Source: Hymenobacter volaticus
Lineage (GTDB): Bacteria; Bacteroidota; Bacteroidia; Cytophagales; Hymenobacteraceae
DNA length: 64,000 bases
Assembly: GCF_022921055.1 (NCBI RefSeq)
Contig: NZ_CP095061.1
Span: 3,263,501 to 3,327,500 of the forward strand
Direction: 5' to 3'
Shown here: positions 44,833 through 53,417 of the stretch, piece after piece
Layout of the letters: each line of letters starts with the position of its first letter
Numbering within the stretch: position 1 is the first letter of the stretch
Translations under genes and position numbers: made by a program
The notes under the pieces: generated by a model
Told to the model about the DNA's origin: nothing
Database searches by the model: none
What the model saw: the letters and a program-made list of their open reading frames with translations, nothing else

Positions 44833-45789
44833 ATGAATCGTTTCGACCGAATAACGGCTATTCTGATACAGCTCCAAGCCCGGCGCATGGTAAAGGGGCA
44901 AGACCTGGCGGAGCGGTTTGGGGTAAGCCTACGCACGATTTACCGCGACCTGCGCACCTTAGAAGAAGCCGGCGTGCCGCTGTGCGGCGAAGCAGGGGTT
45001 GGCTATTCCCTGGCCGAAGGCTACCGACTGCCGCCCGTCATGTTCACGCGCGAAGAAGCCACCGCCCTCGTCACTGCCGAAAAGCTGGTGGTGCAGCTCA
45101 CCGACGCTCATACCGCACAGCTCAGCCGGGGCGCCATGGACAAGCTGCGCGCCGTGCTGCGCCGCACCGACCGGGATTATATCGAAGAAGTAAGCCCGCG
45201 CATCACTATTCTGGCGAGCCGGACGCAGCCAACGGCCATGCCGTTGGCCGCCAACGTTCATCAACTCCTGCTTACGGGCATCGTGAGCCGGCAGGTGGTT
45301 TCGCTGGATTATCGGGCGGGCTACCACGGCGCGCCCACCCAGCGCGAGGTCGAGCCTATTGGCATCTATTTCGGGCAGAACTGGCACGTCGTAGCGTTTT
45401 GCCGCCTGCGCCAAGAATACCGCGACTTCCGCCTCGACCGGATAGCGCAGCTCCGCCTCCTCGACGAGCAGTTTGCGCCCCGCCCCGAAACGCTGCACTC
45501 GTACTGGCAGCAGCTAGCGGAGCGGCGCCAGCAGTACCCGGCCGTCGTGCGCTTCGCGCCGGGAGCCTTGCCTCATTTCGAAGAAAACAAGCATTACTTC
45601 GGTTGGGCACACGAGCAAACCCTACCCGATGGCTGGCTGGAAGTGACCTTCCTGACGGGTCAGTTGCAGAGTTTGGCTTGCTGGCTGTTGCTCTTCACCG
45701 GCCGGGCCAAAGTGGTGTCGCCGCCAACTTTGCAGCAGCAATTGCGCGAACTGGCCGTGGCCGCCTACGAGTGTTTTGGGAAGGAATAG
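44833..45789 (+). CDS. YafY-type HTH/WYL transcriptional regulator
   Basis: The 318-residue protein has an N-terminal winged helix (DRITAILIQLQARRMVKGQDLAERFGVSLRTIYRDLRTLEEAGVPL), the DeoR/HTH_11 type with the RTIYRDL recognition helix. A WYL domain spans about 140-235 (SLDYRAGYHGAPTQREVEPIGIYFGQNWHVVAFCRLRQEYRDFRLDRIAQL); the name-giving WYL is read here as WHV. A C-terminal WCX extension runs to the end. WYL domains sense nucleic acid or small ligands. It lies just upstream of a DinB gene preceded by a palindrome that it may bind. Confidence 0.9.
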   Translation: MNRFDRITAILIQLQARRMVKGQDLAERFGVSLRTIYRDLRTLEEAGVPLCGEAGVGYSLAEGYRLPPVMFTREEATALVTAEKLVVQLTDAHTAQLSRGAMDKLRAVLRRTDRDYIEEVSPRITILASRTQPTAMPLAANVHQLLLTGIVSRQVVSLDYRAGYHGAPTQREVEPIGIYFGQNWHVVAFCRLRQEYRDFRLDRIAQLRLLDEQFAPRPETLHSYWQQLAERRQQYPAVVRFAPGALPHFEENKHYFGWAHEQTLPDGWLEVTFLTGQLQSLACWLLLFTGRAKVVSPPTLQQQLRELAVAAYECFGKE

Positions 45790-45833
45790 CTAATGCAAAA
45801 GAAGGCTTCAAAAAAAGTTGAGTACCCGCATTT

Positions 45834-45859
45834 CCTACTGACATAGGGCTGTCAGTAGG
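45834..45859. promoter_or_regulatory. Palindromic operator upstream of the DinB gene
   Basis: CCTACTGACA-TAGGGC-TGTCAGTAGG is a perfect 10 bp inverted repeat. It lies just after the WYL regulator gene and occupies the place where the -33 element of the DinB promoter would be, so the WYL protein is the natural candidate repressor. Confidence 0.75.
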
Positions 45860-45865
45860 GGCTAG

Positions 45866-45873
45866 TACGTTTG
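45866..45873 (+). promoter_or_regulatory. -7 promoter element of the DinB gene
   Basis: TACGTTTG matches TAnnTTTG exactly, 30 bases before the ATG of the DinB gene and seven bases after the palindrome. Confidence 0.65.
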
Positions 45874-45902
45874 GGGTATCATTCACCAAACCCCATTCAG
45901 CC

Positions 45903-46427
45903 ATGCTTACCGACACGCTAGCCCCCCTCGCCCAGACCCTGGTAGCCGAGCTCGACGACGAGTTGCAAACCACCCGCCGTGTGCTGGCCCGTGCCCCCGA
46001 AGCGCACTTCAGCTGGCAGCCCCACCCCAAGTCCATGACTCTCGGGCACTTGACTTCACACATCACCGACCTGATGGGCGGCATTGCCCACACCCTCCAC
46101 ACCACCGAGGTGGACCTGGCTCATTTTCTGGAACAGGAGGAACATCCTGCCACCACCACTGCCGAGCTACTCTTGCGCCTCGATACCAATGGAGCCGCTG
46201 CCCGCGACGCCCTTAGCATCGCCACCCCCGACGATTTCGAGCAGCTCTGGACCATGCGCCACGGCGACCAAGTATTGATGACCAACACCCGGGCTGAAGT
46301 TGTTCGGCACCTCATTAGCCACATGGCGCACCACCGCGGCCAGCTCAGCGTGTACCTGCGCCTACTGGATGTACCCGTGCCTGCTATCTACGGCCCCTCC
46401 GCCGACGAGCAGATGTTTCAGGGCTAA
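45903..46427 (+). CDS. DinB family protein
   Basis: The 174-residue DinB/YfiT-like four-helix protein has likely metal ligands His53 (LGHLTSHI), His140 and His144 (HLISHMAHHRGQL). The central FEQLWTMRHGD is also typical. It belongs to a different branch from the DinB protein at 18414. Operator, exact -7 element and the neighbouring WYL regulator suggest inducible expression. The reaction is unknown; thiol transfer is a family possibility. Confidence 0.9.
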   Translation: MLTDTLAPLAQTLVAELDDELQTTRRVLARAPEAHFSWQPHPKSMTLGHLTSHITDLMGGIAHTLHTTEVDLAHFLEQEEHPATTTAELLLRLDTNGAAARDALSIATPDDFEQLWTMRHGDQVLMTNTRAEVVRHLISHMAHHRGQLSVYLRLLDVPVPAIYGPSADEQMFQG

Positions 46428-46452
46428 CTATTTAACTACTTGAAATCAGGTT

Positions 46453-46487
46453 CAAGCCCCAGTTACCACGCGTAGCTGGGGCTTGAG
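46453..46487. terminator. Convergent hairpin
   Basis: CAAGCCCCAGTTAC/GTAGCTGGGGCTTG forms a long stem with one mismatch and a CACG-type loop, between genes that end toward each other. There is no proper T-run. Confidence 0.6.
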
Positions 46488-46515
46488 CGTCTGCTTAACT
46501 ATTGATGCCTGCCTA

Positions 46516-47070
46516 TTAAGCTTCGCTGTGCGACATGACGCCCGTGGCAGCCAGATGGACGGGGCGCACGTTGGCGGGTTGCACCTTATAACTAGGGCGT
46601 CGGGCCGTGTAAAGGCGTTGTTTCGGCATGCGGGTCACGCACACACAGTCGCCTTGGTTGCCGCCGAGTACGTGGTAGGCGGTTTCGTCTTCGCCCACAT
46701 ACAGCCCCACGTGCCCGGCGCGGCTACCATTGGCAGTGCGGCGCACAAACACCAGTACGTCGCCGAGCATGGGTGTCTTCGTGAACACACCAAACGTGCC
46801 CCAGTTCAGCGCCCACAGAGGGTCTTTCACCGGCGACTTGGCCGCCCGCTTGGCCACCACGGCCATAAAGAGCCCGCACCACGGAATGCTGTCGGCCACG
46901 TACATCTGCGCGACACTTTTGAGGCCTGTCTCTTGTGCCCAACGGATAATGGTGGGGTTGTTGGCAGCTCCTGCCAACTCGACGGTACCTAACTCGGCCA
47001 ACGCTTCTTTAATCATGCGCGGACCAGTTTCTTCTCTCAACCACTGATATTTTTGGGGAAGCGTTGCCAT
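46516..47070 (-). CDS. TIGR02594 family (CHAP/NlpC-like) protein
   Basis: The 184-residue protein has no signal peptide. MIKEALAELGTVELAGAANNPTIIRWAQETGL is the start of the TIGR02594 domain; the catalytic Cys is in IPWCGLFMAVVAKRA; GHVGLYVGEDETAYHVLGGNQGDCVCVTRMPKQRLYTARRP holds the His and Asn that complete the active site. Such domains hydrolyse peptidoglycan peptides and are common in phages. No phage gene is adjacent, so it may be a domesticated enzyme or a prophage remnant. Confidence 0.85.
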   Translation of the reverse strand: MATLPQKYQWLREETGPRMIKEALAELGTVELAGAANNPTIIRWAQETGLKSVAQMYVADSIPWCGLFMAVVAKRAAKSPVKDPLWALNWGTFGVFTKTPMLGDVLVFVRRTANGSRAGHVGLYVGEDETAYHVLGGNQGDCVCVTRMPKQRLYTARRPSYKVQPANVRPVHLAATGVMSHSEA

Positions 47071-47303
47071 GGCATAAGGCGGTAAATACTAGATATCAAC
47101 ACAACTGGTCAGCAGCATCCAGATTATCCAAAGCCTCTTGCAATCCAGACGATTGTATAATATTAAAAAAAATTAATATTTAAAGCAATATCTGTTTTTC
47201 GTATCACGCTGTGTGGGCACTACAAGTGCAAGGGCTTTACAAAATACCGTCCTGCTAAACGCATTCGAAGCATCTAGCACTAATGCTGCAACACTATCGG
47301 GAC

Positions 47304-47532
47304 GTCATGCTGAGCGGAGCCGCAGGCGCAGTCGAAGCATCTCGCGTGCTGACGCAGGAGTAGTAAATGACTTTACCACCCTAGCGAGATGCTTCGGCTG
47401 CGCTCAGCATGACTTTATATCTGCGAGGTCCCACTGAAAGGTCAGCACGCGAGATGCTTCAACAGGCTTAGTATGACCAGTTAGTGTGGCAACGGCAGCA
47501 TGGCTAGATGGCTCCGGCGGGCTCAGCATGAT
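47304..47532. repeat. Palindromic intergenic repeat, copy 6 with extra degenerate arms
   Basis: A complete unit at 47304-47413 (left arm carries a GCCGCAGGCGCAG duplication) is followed by a right arm at 47441-47477 and a fragment near 47510-47532. The rest of the 47071-47579 gap holds only AT-rich sequence around 47160-47190. Confidence 0.88.
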
Positions 47533-47579
47533 GGTCTTTATGCTTCATATTTCTCCGGCCATACCTAATGTATTATCAA

Positions 47580-48602
47580 TCAGGCAGGCAACGCGCTACG
47601 CTTCTGATAGCCGCCCGGCGTGTGGCCGGTCCAGCGTTTGAAAGCCCTTGAAAAAGCGCTTAACTCGTTGTAGCCAAGCATGTACGACACCTCTTTGAGA
47701 GGATGCGCGCTGGTGTGCAAGTAGTGCAGCGCTAATTCCTTGCGCACGTCGTCGGCTAACTGCTGGTAGGTAAGGTTTTCCTCGCGCAGCTTGCGCTGCA
47801 TGTTACGGACGCTGGTGTTGAAGTTGGCTGCAATGTCTTCCAATGATGGGATGCCCATGTTGGCATTGGCCAGCAGATACCGGGTTATTCTGGTGCCTAT
47901 CGGTTGGCGCTCCGCGAAGGTTGTTTGCGCCGAAGCGGCCTTCTCGAGCAGCAACCGCTGCAACTCGTAATTGGCCGTGAGGATGGGCTCGTGCCAATAA
48001 CGCTCATCGAAAACTAGGGCTATATCGTCGGCCGGGGTTATCGTGTCGCAGCGCAGTACCCGTTGGTACTCGGGTAGTTCGGCGGCGCTGACTTGCAGGC
48101 GTACTTGCCGAGGCTGGATTTTGGCTAGCACTAGCCCGTTGACTTCGTGCAGTAGCAACGCTAGCAGCACATCCCGCAGCTGCCGAGCCACAAACGCGTC
48201 TTCGTGCTCTTGCTTGGGCATGGGTACTAGCTGCACTTCAAACGCGGTAGCCGTGGGGCGCACTTCCATCAGGAACAAGTCGGTGAGCAGGTGAATGTAG
48301 GCGGCCGCATGCGTCAGGGCTTCGCCCACGGTGCGGCTGCTACGCACCAGCTCACCGACGATGCCTAGCGCGGCTACTTGCAGCGCTTCACCTAAGTGTA
48401 GCCCTAGAAGCTCGTCGCGGCTTAGATGCACCGCGTTGCGCCACAAGTCACTCATTTGCTTGGCTGTAGGAGTAGTGCCTTGGCTCTGCTTTAGCGCTTC
48501 AAACTCGATGCCGGCTAGTTGGCACAGCCGGGTTATGGGCACGTCTTTTTGTGCGGCGTAGGCTAGCAATTGCAGGGCCACTCGTTGCTGATTGTCTTGC
48601 AT
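47580..48602 (-). CDS. AraC family transcriptional regulator (OruR/ArgR-like N-terminal domain)
   Basis: From ATG 48602 (MQDNQQRVALQLLAYAAQKDVPITRLCQLAGI) the protein has 340 residues; the frame runs 59 codons further upstream without coding character. Residues 20-200 match the arabinose-binding-like domain of OruR-type regulators (LWRNAVHLSRDELLGLHLGEALQVAALGIVGELV). The C-terminal AraC double helix-turn-helix is clear: GIPSLEDIAANFNTSVRNMQRKLREENLTYQQL and HPLKEVSYMLGYNELSAFSRAFKRWTGHTPGGYQK. It is divergent from the NTF2-like gene, a plausible target. Confidence 0.92.
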   Translation of the reverse strand: MQDNQQRVALQLLAYAAQKDVPITRLCQLAGIEFEALKQSQGTTPTAKQMSDLWRNAVHLSRDELLGLHLGEALQVAALGIVGELVRSSRTVGEALTHAAAYIHLLTDLFLMEVRPTATAFEVQLVPMPKQEHEDAFVARQLRDVLLALLLHEVNGLVLAKIQPRQVRLQVSAAELPEYQRVLRCDTITPADDIALVFDERYWHEPILTANYELQRLLLEKAASAQTTFAERQPIGTRITRYLLANANMGIPSLEDIAANFNTSVRNMQRKLREENLTYQQLADDVRKELALHYLHTSAHPLKEVSYMLGYNELSAFSRAFKRWTGHTPGGYQKRSALPA

Positions 48603-48843
48603 GCTTCGAAGATATCGGTTGGTGCTAGGACGTGCACACGCTTGTCGTAAAATGGTAAGAGGTTGGCGCACAAGGATAAGATGGTCGGTTAGGGGCTGCT
48701 CTACCTTCGCTGTCATGGAAACACTCACTATCGCGCTGCTGGTGGCTGTAAACGGCCTCCTAGCGCCACCATCTCCCAAGGTTGCTTCTCACCAAGCTGC
48801 CTATTCTTCCTTTCTCATTTCTTCACCCCAACCCCTTACCTCC

Positions 48844-49242
48844 ATGGAACAGAAAGCCGAGCAAACCGTCCGCGAATTCCTTACCGCCGTGCAGAAAGGC
48901 GACCAAGCGAAATTCGCCTCCTCGCTCCACGACAACGTTGAGTGGCTACAACCCGGCAACAACAAATTTTCGGGTCCTAAAAAGTCGAAAGCAGAAGTGT
49001 TTCAGATGGTAGGCGGCATGTACGAAATGTCGGCCAATACGCTGGCGCTTACCGCCGTCGATGTGATGGCCGTGAACGGCAACCGGGTGGCTTGCCTGCT
49101 GCACTGGAAAGGCGCCCAGCCTCCCGGCGACGTGCTAGACGTCGATAACATCGATGTATACACCGTGGAAAACGGCCAGATCACCCAAGCCACTGTGTAC
49201 TCCGCCGACTTGGCGCAGGAAGACCGGTTTTGGGGCAAGTAA
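48844..49242 (+). CDS. NTF2-like/SnoaL fold protein
   Basis: From ATG 48844 (MEQKAEQTVREFLTAVQKGDQAKFASSLHDNVEWLQPG) the protein has 132 residues, the normal length. FSGPKKSKAEVFQMVGGMYEM, VDVMAVNGNRVACLLHWKG and NIDVYTVENGQITQATVYSAD are the remaining cone-fold strands. ATG 48715 would add 43 residues including a hydrophobic start (ETLTIALLVAVNGLLAP) that could act as a weak signal peptide, so export cannot be excluded. Function is unassigned; the fold serves isomerases, hydrolases and binding proteins. It may be controlled by the divergent AraC regulator. Confidence 0.8.
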   Translation: MEQKAEQTVREFLTAVQKGDQAKFASSLHDNVEWLQPGNNKFSGPKKSKAEVFQMVGGMYEMSANTLALTAVDVMAVNGNRVACLLHWKGAQPPGDVLDVDNIDVYTVENGQITQATVYSADLAQEDRFWGK

Positions 49243-49471
49243 GTTGTACTAGTTGGTTGTGTTTCGACCCTGGCAGATCCTACCGCGGCGCTTCGTGGGG
49301 TCTGCCAGGGTTTGTGTATGCAAGTTGTTATAAGTATTGATGGGTAAGAACTGCTGCTATTCAATTTTATAGTGGGTTAATCTGCTAGCAGCCAGCACTG
49401 AACCTTGAATTTTGCGCGTAGCCCCAACATTTACCGGCTTGGGGCGGTAGCTAGCGCATAAAACAAGTTGT

Positions 49472-50769
49472 ATGACTGATACAGTGCTTATTATTGGAGC
49501 TGGCGCCGCCGGATTGTATGCCGCTCGTACGCTAGCCCAGGCCGGCCGCCGCGTGGTAGTACTAGAAGCCCGCAACCGCCCCGGCGGCCGGATTCACACC
49601 TTTACCGATGTTGGTTTTTCAGCCCCTACTGAGGCGGGAGCCGAATTTATGCACGGCGCCGTGCCCCTGACACGGGGTTTGCTCGACGAAGCGGACCTAA
49701 CCAACTTCCCCACCACCGGTACCACGTACCAAGTAATTAAGGGGCATCTCCACGAATCAGAAGATTTTATTCAGGAGGTGCCGCAGCTACTCGAACAGTT
49801 GCACGCTCTGCCCCACGATATGCCGCTGGCTGAGTTTCTTACTGAACACTTCGGCGAGGAACAGTACGCCCCATGCGCGAGCAGGTAACGCGCTTTGCCG
49901 AAGGCTACGACGCGGCCGATGCCCAACGGGCTAGCTCGTTTGCGTTGCGCGAAGAACTAAGTGGCGGCGGCTTCGACGATTCGCCTCACCCCGAAGGCAC
50001 TTACGGCAACCTGATTGCGCGGCTGGTAACGGATGTAGAAAAAGCGGGTGGCACGTTCCACTTCGCTACTGCTGTTCGAGAAATTCGGTGGCAGGCCGGC
50101 CACGTTGAGGTTCACACCACCGACGGGCGCAGCTTCCAAGCGGCGCAGGCGCTGCTTACGGTACCGCTCGGCATCTGGCAAGCCCCGGCCGATAGTCCGA
50201 GCTATATTCGGATTGCGCCAGAGTTGCCCAAGCACCGGGCAGCGGCGGCTAGTTTGGGCTACGGAGCCGTTATCAAAGTGCTGCTAGAGTTCAAGGACAC
50301 TTTCTGGCAGCAAGCCTCGCCCCAATTAACGCAACCGATGCCCGATTTGAGCTTTCTGTTTTCGGATGCGCCCTTTCCTACTTGGTGGTCGCAGTTGCCC
50401 GACCCGCGCCCCTTGCTCACGGGCTGGCTGGCGGGCCCCGCCGCCACTCGCCTCCGTGCCACCCCCGACGAAACACTGCTTGCACAGGCACTGGACTCAT
50501 TGGCTAGTCTGCTTGGTACCACGCCTGCGTTTTTGCGCAGTCAGCTTGTGGCACACCGCGTTGTCAATTGGGCTGCTGACCCGTATGCGCTTGGGGCGTA
50601 TGCTTATACCACTGTGGGGGCCAGCGAAGGACGAGCAACGCTGGCTACTCCGGTTGTCAATACGCTTTTCATTGCCGGGGAAGGTGTATATGATGGGCCC
50701 TACATTGGCACTGTGGAAGCCGCTTTTACCAGCGGGGCCGATGCGGCCCACCAAATCCTGAACCCGTAA
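49472..50769 (+). pseudogene. Flavin amine oxidase split by a one-base frameshift
   Basis: Two overlapping ORFs encode one FAD-dependent amine oxidase. The first (49472-49888) gives MTDTVLIIGAGAAGLYAARTLAQAGRRVVVLEARNRPGGRIHTF, the dinucleotide-binding fold and GGR motif. The second (from 49873) continues REQVTRFAEGYDAADAQRASSFALREEL and ends FIAGEGVYDGPYIGTVEAAFTSG, the C-terminal FAD motif. The frame changes in the CCCC run at 49869-49872; five C would read ...QYAPMREQV and restore about 432 residues, a normal length. No signal peptide, unlike the oxidase at 7103. It is either a sequencing indel or a recent mutation. Confidence 0.88.
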
Positions 50770-50802
50770 AAGGCTTGCTGCCTAGTTGCCTGCAAAAAAG
50801 AA

Positions 50803-50966
50803 ACAGGTGGAGAAGTACGGCCGCCGAGCCTGCTTCCCCACCTGCGCTGTTTCGGGTGCACTTGGCTTGCTTTGCAACGAGCTTCGCGCATCCCCCAGCT
50901 GTTTTCTTCAACAACCTTTTTAGGTTGCTTTACTTTTGCGCCTTGCCCTAGAATAGAAGCTAGGGC
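50803..50966. other. Gap with two hairpins after the amine oxidase gene
   Basis: CAGGTGG/CCACCTG (about 50803-50841) and GCCCTAG/CTAGGGC (50945-50966) can each form stems. Neither has a T-run. They may act with the terminator at 50974. Confidence 0.4.
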
Positions 50967-50973
50967 AGCAGGC

Positions 50974-51007
50974 ATAAAAAAAGCCTTCCAGGTGAGTGGA
51001 AGGCTTT
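50974..51007 (-). terminator. Rho-independent terminator of the RecE-like nuclease transcript
   Basis: AAAGCCTTCC/GGAAGGCTTT forms a perfect 10 bp stem with an eight-base loop, followed on the minus strand by seven T. It lies about 230 bp past the stop of the leftward gene; the sequence between (51008-51236) is AT-rich with no gene seen. Confidence 0.85.
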
Positions 51008-51236
51008 CAAAGGAAAATCACTTGATGATTTTATATTTCCAATGGTGCAATAGCCTTCCAAGCTCGAACCGAATTATTGTTCGAGTTATTAATAGGAAGA
51101 TTATTGCAGAAAAGACGCATTGGGCTATTCGTTTTGCTGTTGTCTACGCAAGTATAAATTTCGAGTTAAGCAATTGCAAGCAAAATCTCGAATACTTTAT
51201 CAACAGGGCCCTAAGAGCGTGTCGTTATATATGCTT

Positions 51237-51944
51237 CTATTCGTCTCCTAGCAACGAGTCGCGCACCTCGCGGATGGCCCCGGCAACGGCGCTTGGCACT
51301 AGCGTGTCGGGGTGCAGGAGTTTGAGGAGCCGCAGGTATTTGCTGCGTCCCTCAGCCAGCATATGCGGGGGCACCTCAATCACGAACAAGCTAAACGGCT
51401 CCACTTTCTGCACGCCTACTAGCAAGAAACGGTCGGCGTTCAGCGCATCGGAGTAGAAAGCAGCTTGGCGGTCGTAATCGTAGCCAGTGCACTGCGAGTA
51501 GAAGTGGTCATGGTCGCGGGCCAGGGTGGTTTTGAAATCCACGATGGTGTAGGGTTGGCCGGGCTGGTCGATGATCAGGTCGGCGCGGAGCTTGCAAAGG
51601 GTGCCCGTGGTGGGCTCGGTGAAGATGCAGCTCGGCTCGGGCATACCGATTTCCAGTAGCTTGCTTAGCTCCGGATTGAGTTTCACGCCATCTACCATCC
51701 ACCAAATCAAACTATCGTTGATGCCCGGCAAACCTGGCTCATACAAATCGGGCTCTAGCAGTGCGGTATGGAAAGCCGTGCCCAAGCCTAAAGCGCCCTG
51801 CGAACTACTGGAGCGGGGTGGGCGGCCATGCAGGGCATCGCGCAGCCGCGACAGGTCGGAGTTGGCAATGGCAGGTAGTGCTCGGTAGTCGTCGTAGGGG
51901 ACGCGTAGCAGCTCGGGACGCGGGGTAGGATTTGGTTCAGTCAC
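51237..51944 (-). CDS. PD-(D/E)XK nuclease-like protein (RecE/exonuclease VIII-type)
   Basis: A GTG start at 51944 gives 235 residues. YRALPAIANSDLSRLRDALHG and LGLGTAFHTALLEPD are the typical start of phage RecE-like exonucleases (DUF3799). The catalytic core is LCKLRADLIIDQPGQPYTIVDFKTT, with the metal-binding Asp and the D-x-K pair, and GYDYDRQAAFYSDAL is the conserved Gln-Tyr motif. The family is usually found in prophages beside a RecT-like annealing protein; none is adjacent, so this is an isolated, perhaps domesticated gene. Cytosolic. Confidence 0.82.
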   Translation of the reverse strand: MTEPNPTPRPELLRVPYDDYRALPAIANSDLSRLRDALHGRPPRSSSSQGALGLGTAFHTALLEPDLYEPGLPGINDSLIWWMVDGVKLNPELSKLLEIGMPEPSCIFTEPTTGTLCKLRADLIIDQPGQPYTIVDFKTTLARDHDHFYSQCTGYDYDRQAAFYSDALNADRFLLVGVQKVEPFSLFVIEVPPHMLAEGRSKYLRLLKLLHPDTLVPSAVAGAIREVRDSLLGDE

Positions 51945-52282
51945 GGGGAAGCAACAACGAATGTCCTGAAAAGGCTCCGGTGGAAAGGAGGGTTATAATG
52001 ACGGATGATAAGGCTTTTTCAGGAAAGTGGGGAAACGCACACCGGTTCTACCGTTCAGCTGTGTAGATAAGGGGTTTATGGTCAGTTTATAAATAATACT
52101 TACACGCCTAACTTATTAAGTTAAGAATGTCACCTGTCATGGTTTTACTCCTGCTTTTACCGTGTTATTCTACTTCCTGAATTGATAAAGCAGCCTTTGT
52201 TTCCTTGCCGTAACGTTCATGTCTAACCTAGCTTCCATTTGTTAAGTCATCTAGCGTGCCGCCTTTGTCAACACCACTGAAA
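51945..52282. other. AT-rich gap, nothing recognised
   Basis: This is the first half of the 656 bp gap upstream of the RecE-like gene. No ORF or hairpin of note is seen. It probably carries the promoter of the leftward gene. Confidence 0.4.
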
Positions 52283-52500
52283 GTCATGCTGAAATAATAG
52301 TCCTGCTGAGCTTGCCGAAGCATCTCGCTTGAACCGTTATCAAACTAGCCCGTCATGCTGAGCGGAGTCGAAGCATCTCGCTCGAGTCGTTGAGTTTAGC
52401 ACCACAACGTCAGCACGCGAGATGCTTCGACTCCGCTCAGCATGACCGGTAGTGTTGCAACCTCAGCACGCGAGATGCTTCGGCGGCGCTCAGCAGGATG
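52283..52500. repeat. Palindromic intergenic repeat, copy 7 (cluster of arms)
   Basis: A complete unit at 52352-52446 is flanked by a degenerate left arm from 52300 (GTCCTGCTGAGCTTGCC), a shorter start at 52283 and an extra right arm up to 52500. The cluster shows that arms can multiply locally. Confidence 0.9.
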
Positions 52501-52600
52501 GTTGTTACTTGGTTTTAATGCGGCTTAACCCTCCTTTACTATTAGTCAACTGGAGATGATAACTTACTGTCCAGGCTTTTGTGGAGCGACATTTTCCTTT

Positions 52601-53242
52601 TTAAATAGATACTGCGTCACTGCTTAGCCGGGGCCGGGCGATGACACGGGCGGGGGCGCCATCAGCACCGCTAATTTTTAGGGGTAGGCACACAAGGTCA
52701 TAGAGGCCGGGCTCTACGTGTTGCAGCGCCAAGCCCTCAATGATGCTGATGCCCGCTTTGAGCAAAATATTGTGCGTGTCGGCGGGGCCTACGGACAGAT
52801 AATCGACGCCAACGCACACTACGCCTTGCTCGCGCAGCCACTCGGCCGCATCGGCACGGACGCGCACAAAATCGGGGTTGAAGGGAGCTTGGGCCCACTC
52901 CTGGTCGGAGTTGCGGGTTTTGAAAAGTAGTCGTTCGCCTGGTTGCAACAGCAAGCCTTCTAGTTCTTCACGCGTAATGAAGTGTGGGTCTTGAATGGCT
53001 ACCACGTGCGCCGGTCCGATAAGTGTGTTCAGGTCCAGCGCGGCCACGTCGGCACCATCATCGAGAAAGTGCAGCGCGGCATCGACGTGAGTGGCCGTGT
53101 GCACGCTAAGGCTCATTTCCGTCACGTTGGCGGCATCACCGCGCTGGATGCTCAGCGTCTTTTTGATGTGGACCGGGGCGTTGTCGGGCCAATAGGCCAT
53201 GCCATCGGAAATCGGGGTAGTGAGGTCAAGCCAGCCGGACAT
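52601..53242 (-). CDS. Cyclase family protein (kynurenine formamidase-like)
   Basis: The 213-residue protein begins WLDLTTPISDGMAYWPDNAP and carries the metal motif HTATHVDAALHF (His48, His52, Asp54, His58), a variant of HxGTHxDxPxH. LLFKTRNSD, GVVCVGVDYLSVGPADTHNILLKAGISIIEGLAL and the L-P-L-K-I-S-G-A-D-G-A-P-A-R-V end are family hallmarks. Such enzymes hydrolyse N-formylkynurenine or similar amides and cyclic substrates. No tryptophan-degradation genes are nearby, so the substrate is open. Cytosolic. Confidence 0.9.
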   Translation of the reverse strand: MSGWLDLTTPISDGMAYWPDNAPVHIKKTLSIQRGDAANVTEMSLSVHTATHVDAALHFLDDGADVAALDLNTLIGPAHVVAIQDPHFITREELEGLLLQPGERLLFKTRNSDQEWAQAPFNPDFVRVRADAAEWLREQGVVCVGVDYLSVGPADTHNILLKAGISIIEGLALQHVEPGLYDLVCLPLKISGADGAPARVIARPRLSSDAVSI

Positions 53243-53417
53243 ACGAAGTAGTGTATAGCCCCAACTTCGGGTTGGAGCGTAGGTCAGAAGTAGCGCGAAG
53301 CTTCCGCTGCGCGCGTTGTTGCACGGTATCGGTTACGGACGAGCACGACTGCACGTTCGATAGAAAACGCAGCTAATTTCTTTGATTACCAACAGCGGTA
53401 TGCTCGTTTGACAGGTG

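Noticed and set aside
47213..47437. Small ORF with HAERSRRRSRSISRADAG-like product
   Set aside because: It is read through repeat copy 6; similar peptides appear at every copy, so it reflects the repeat and not a gene.
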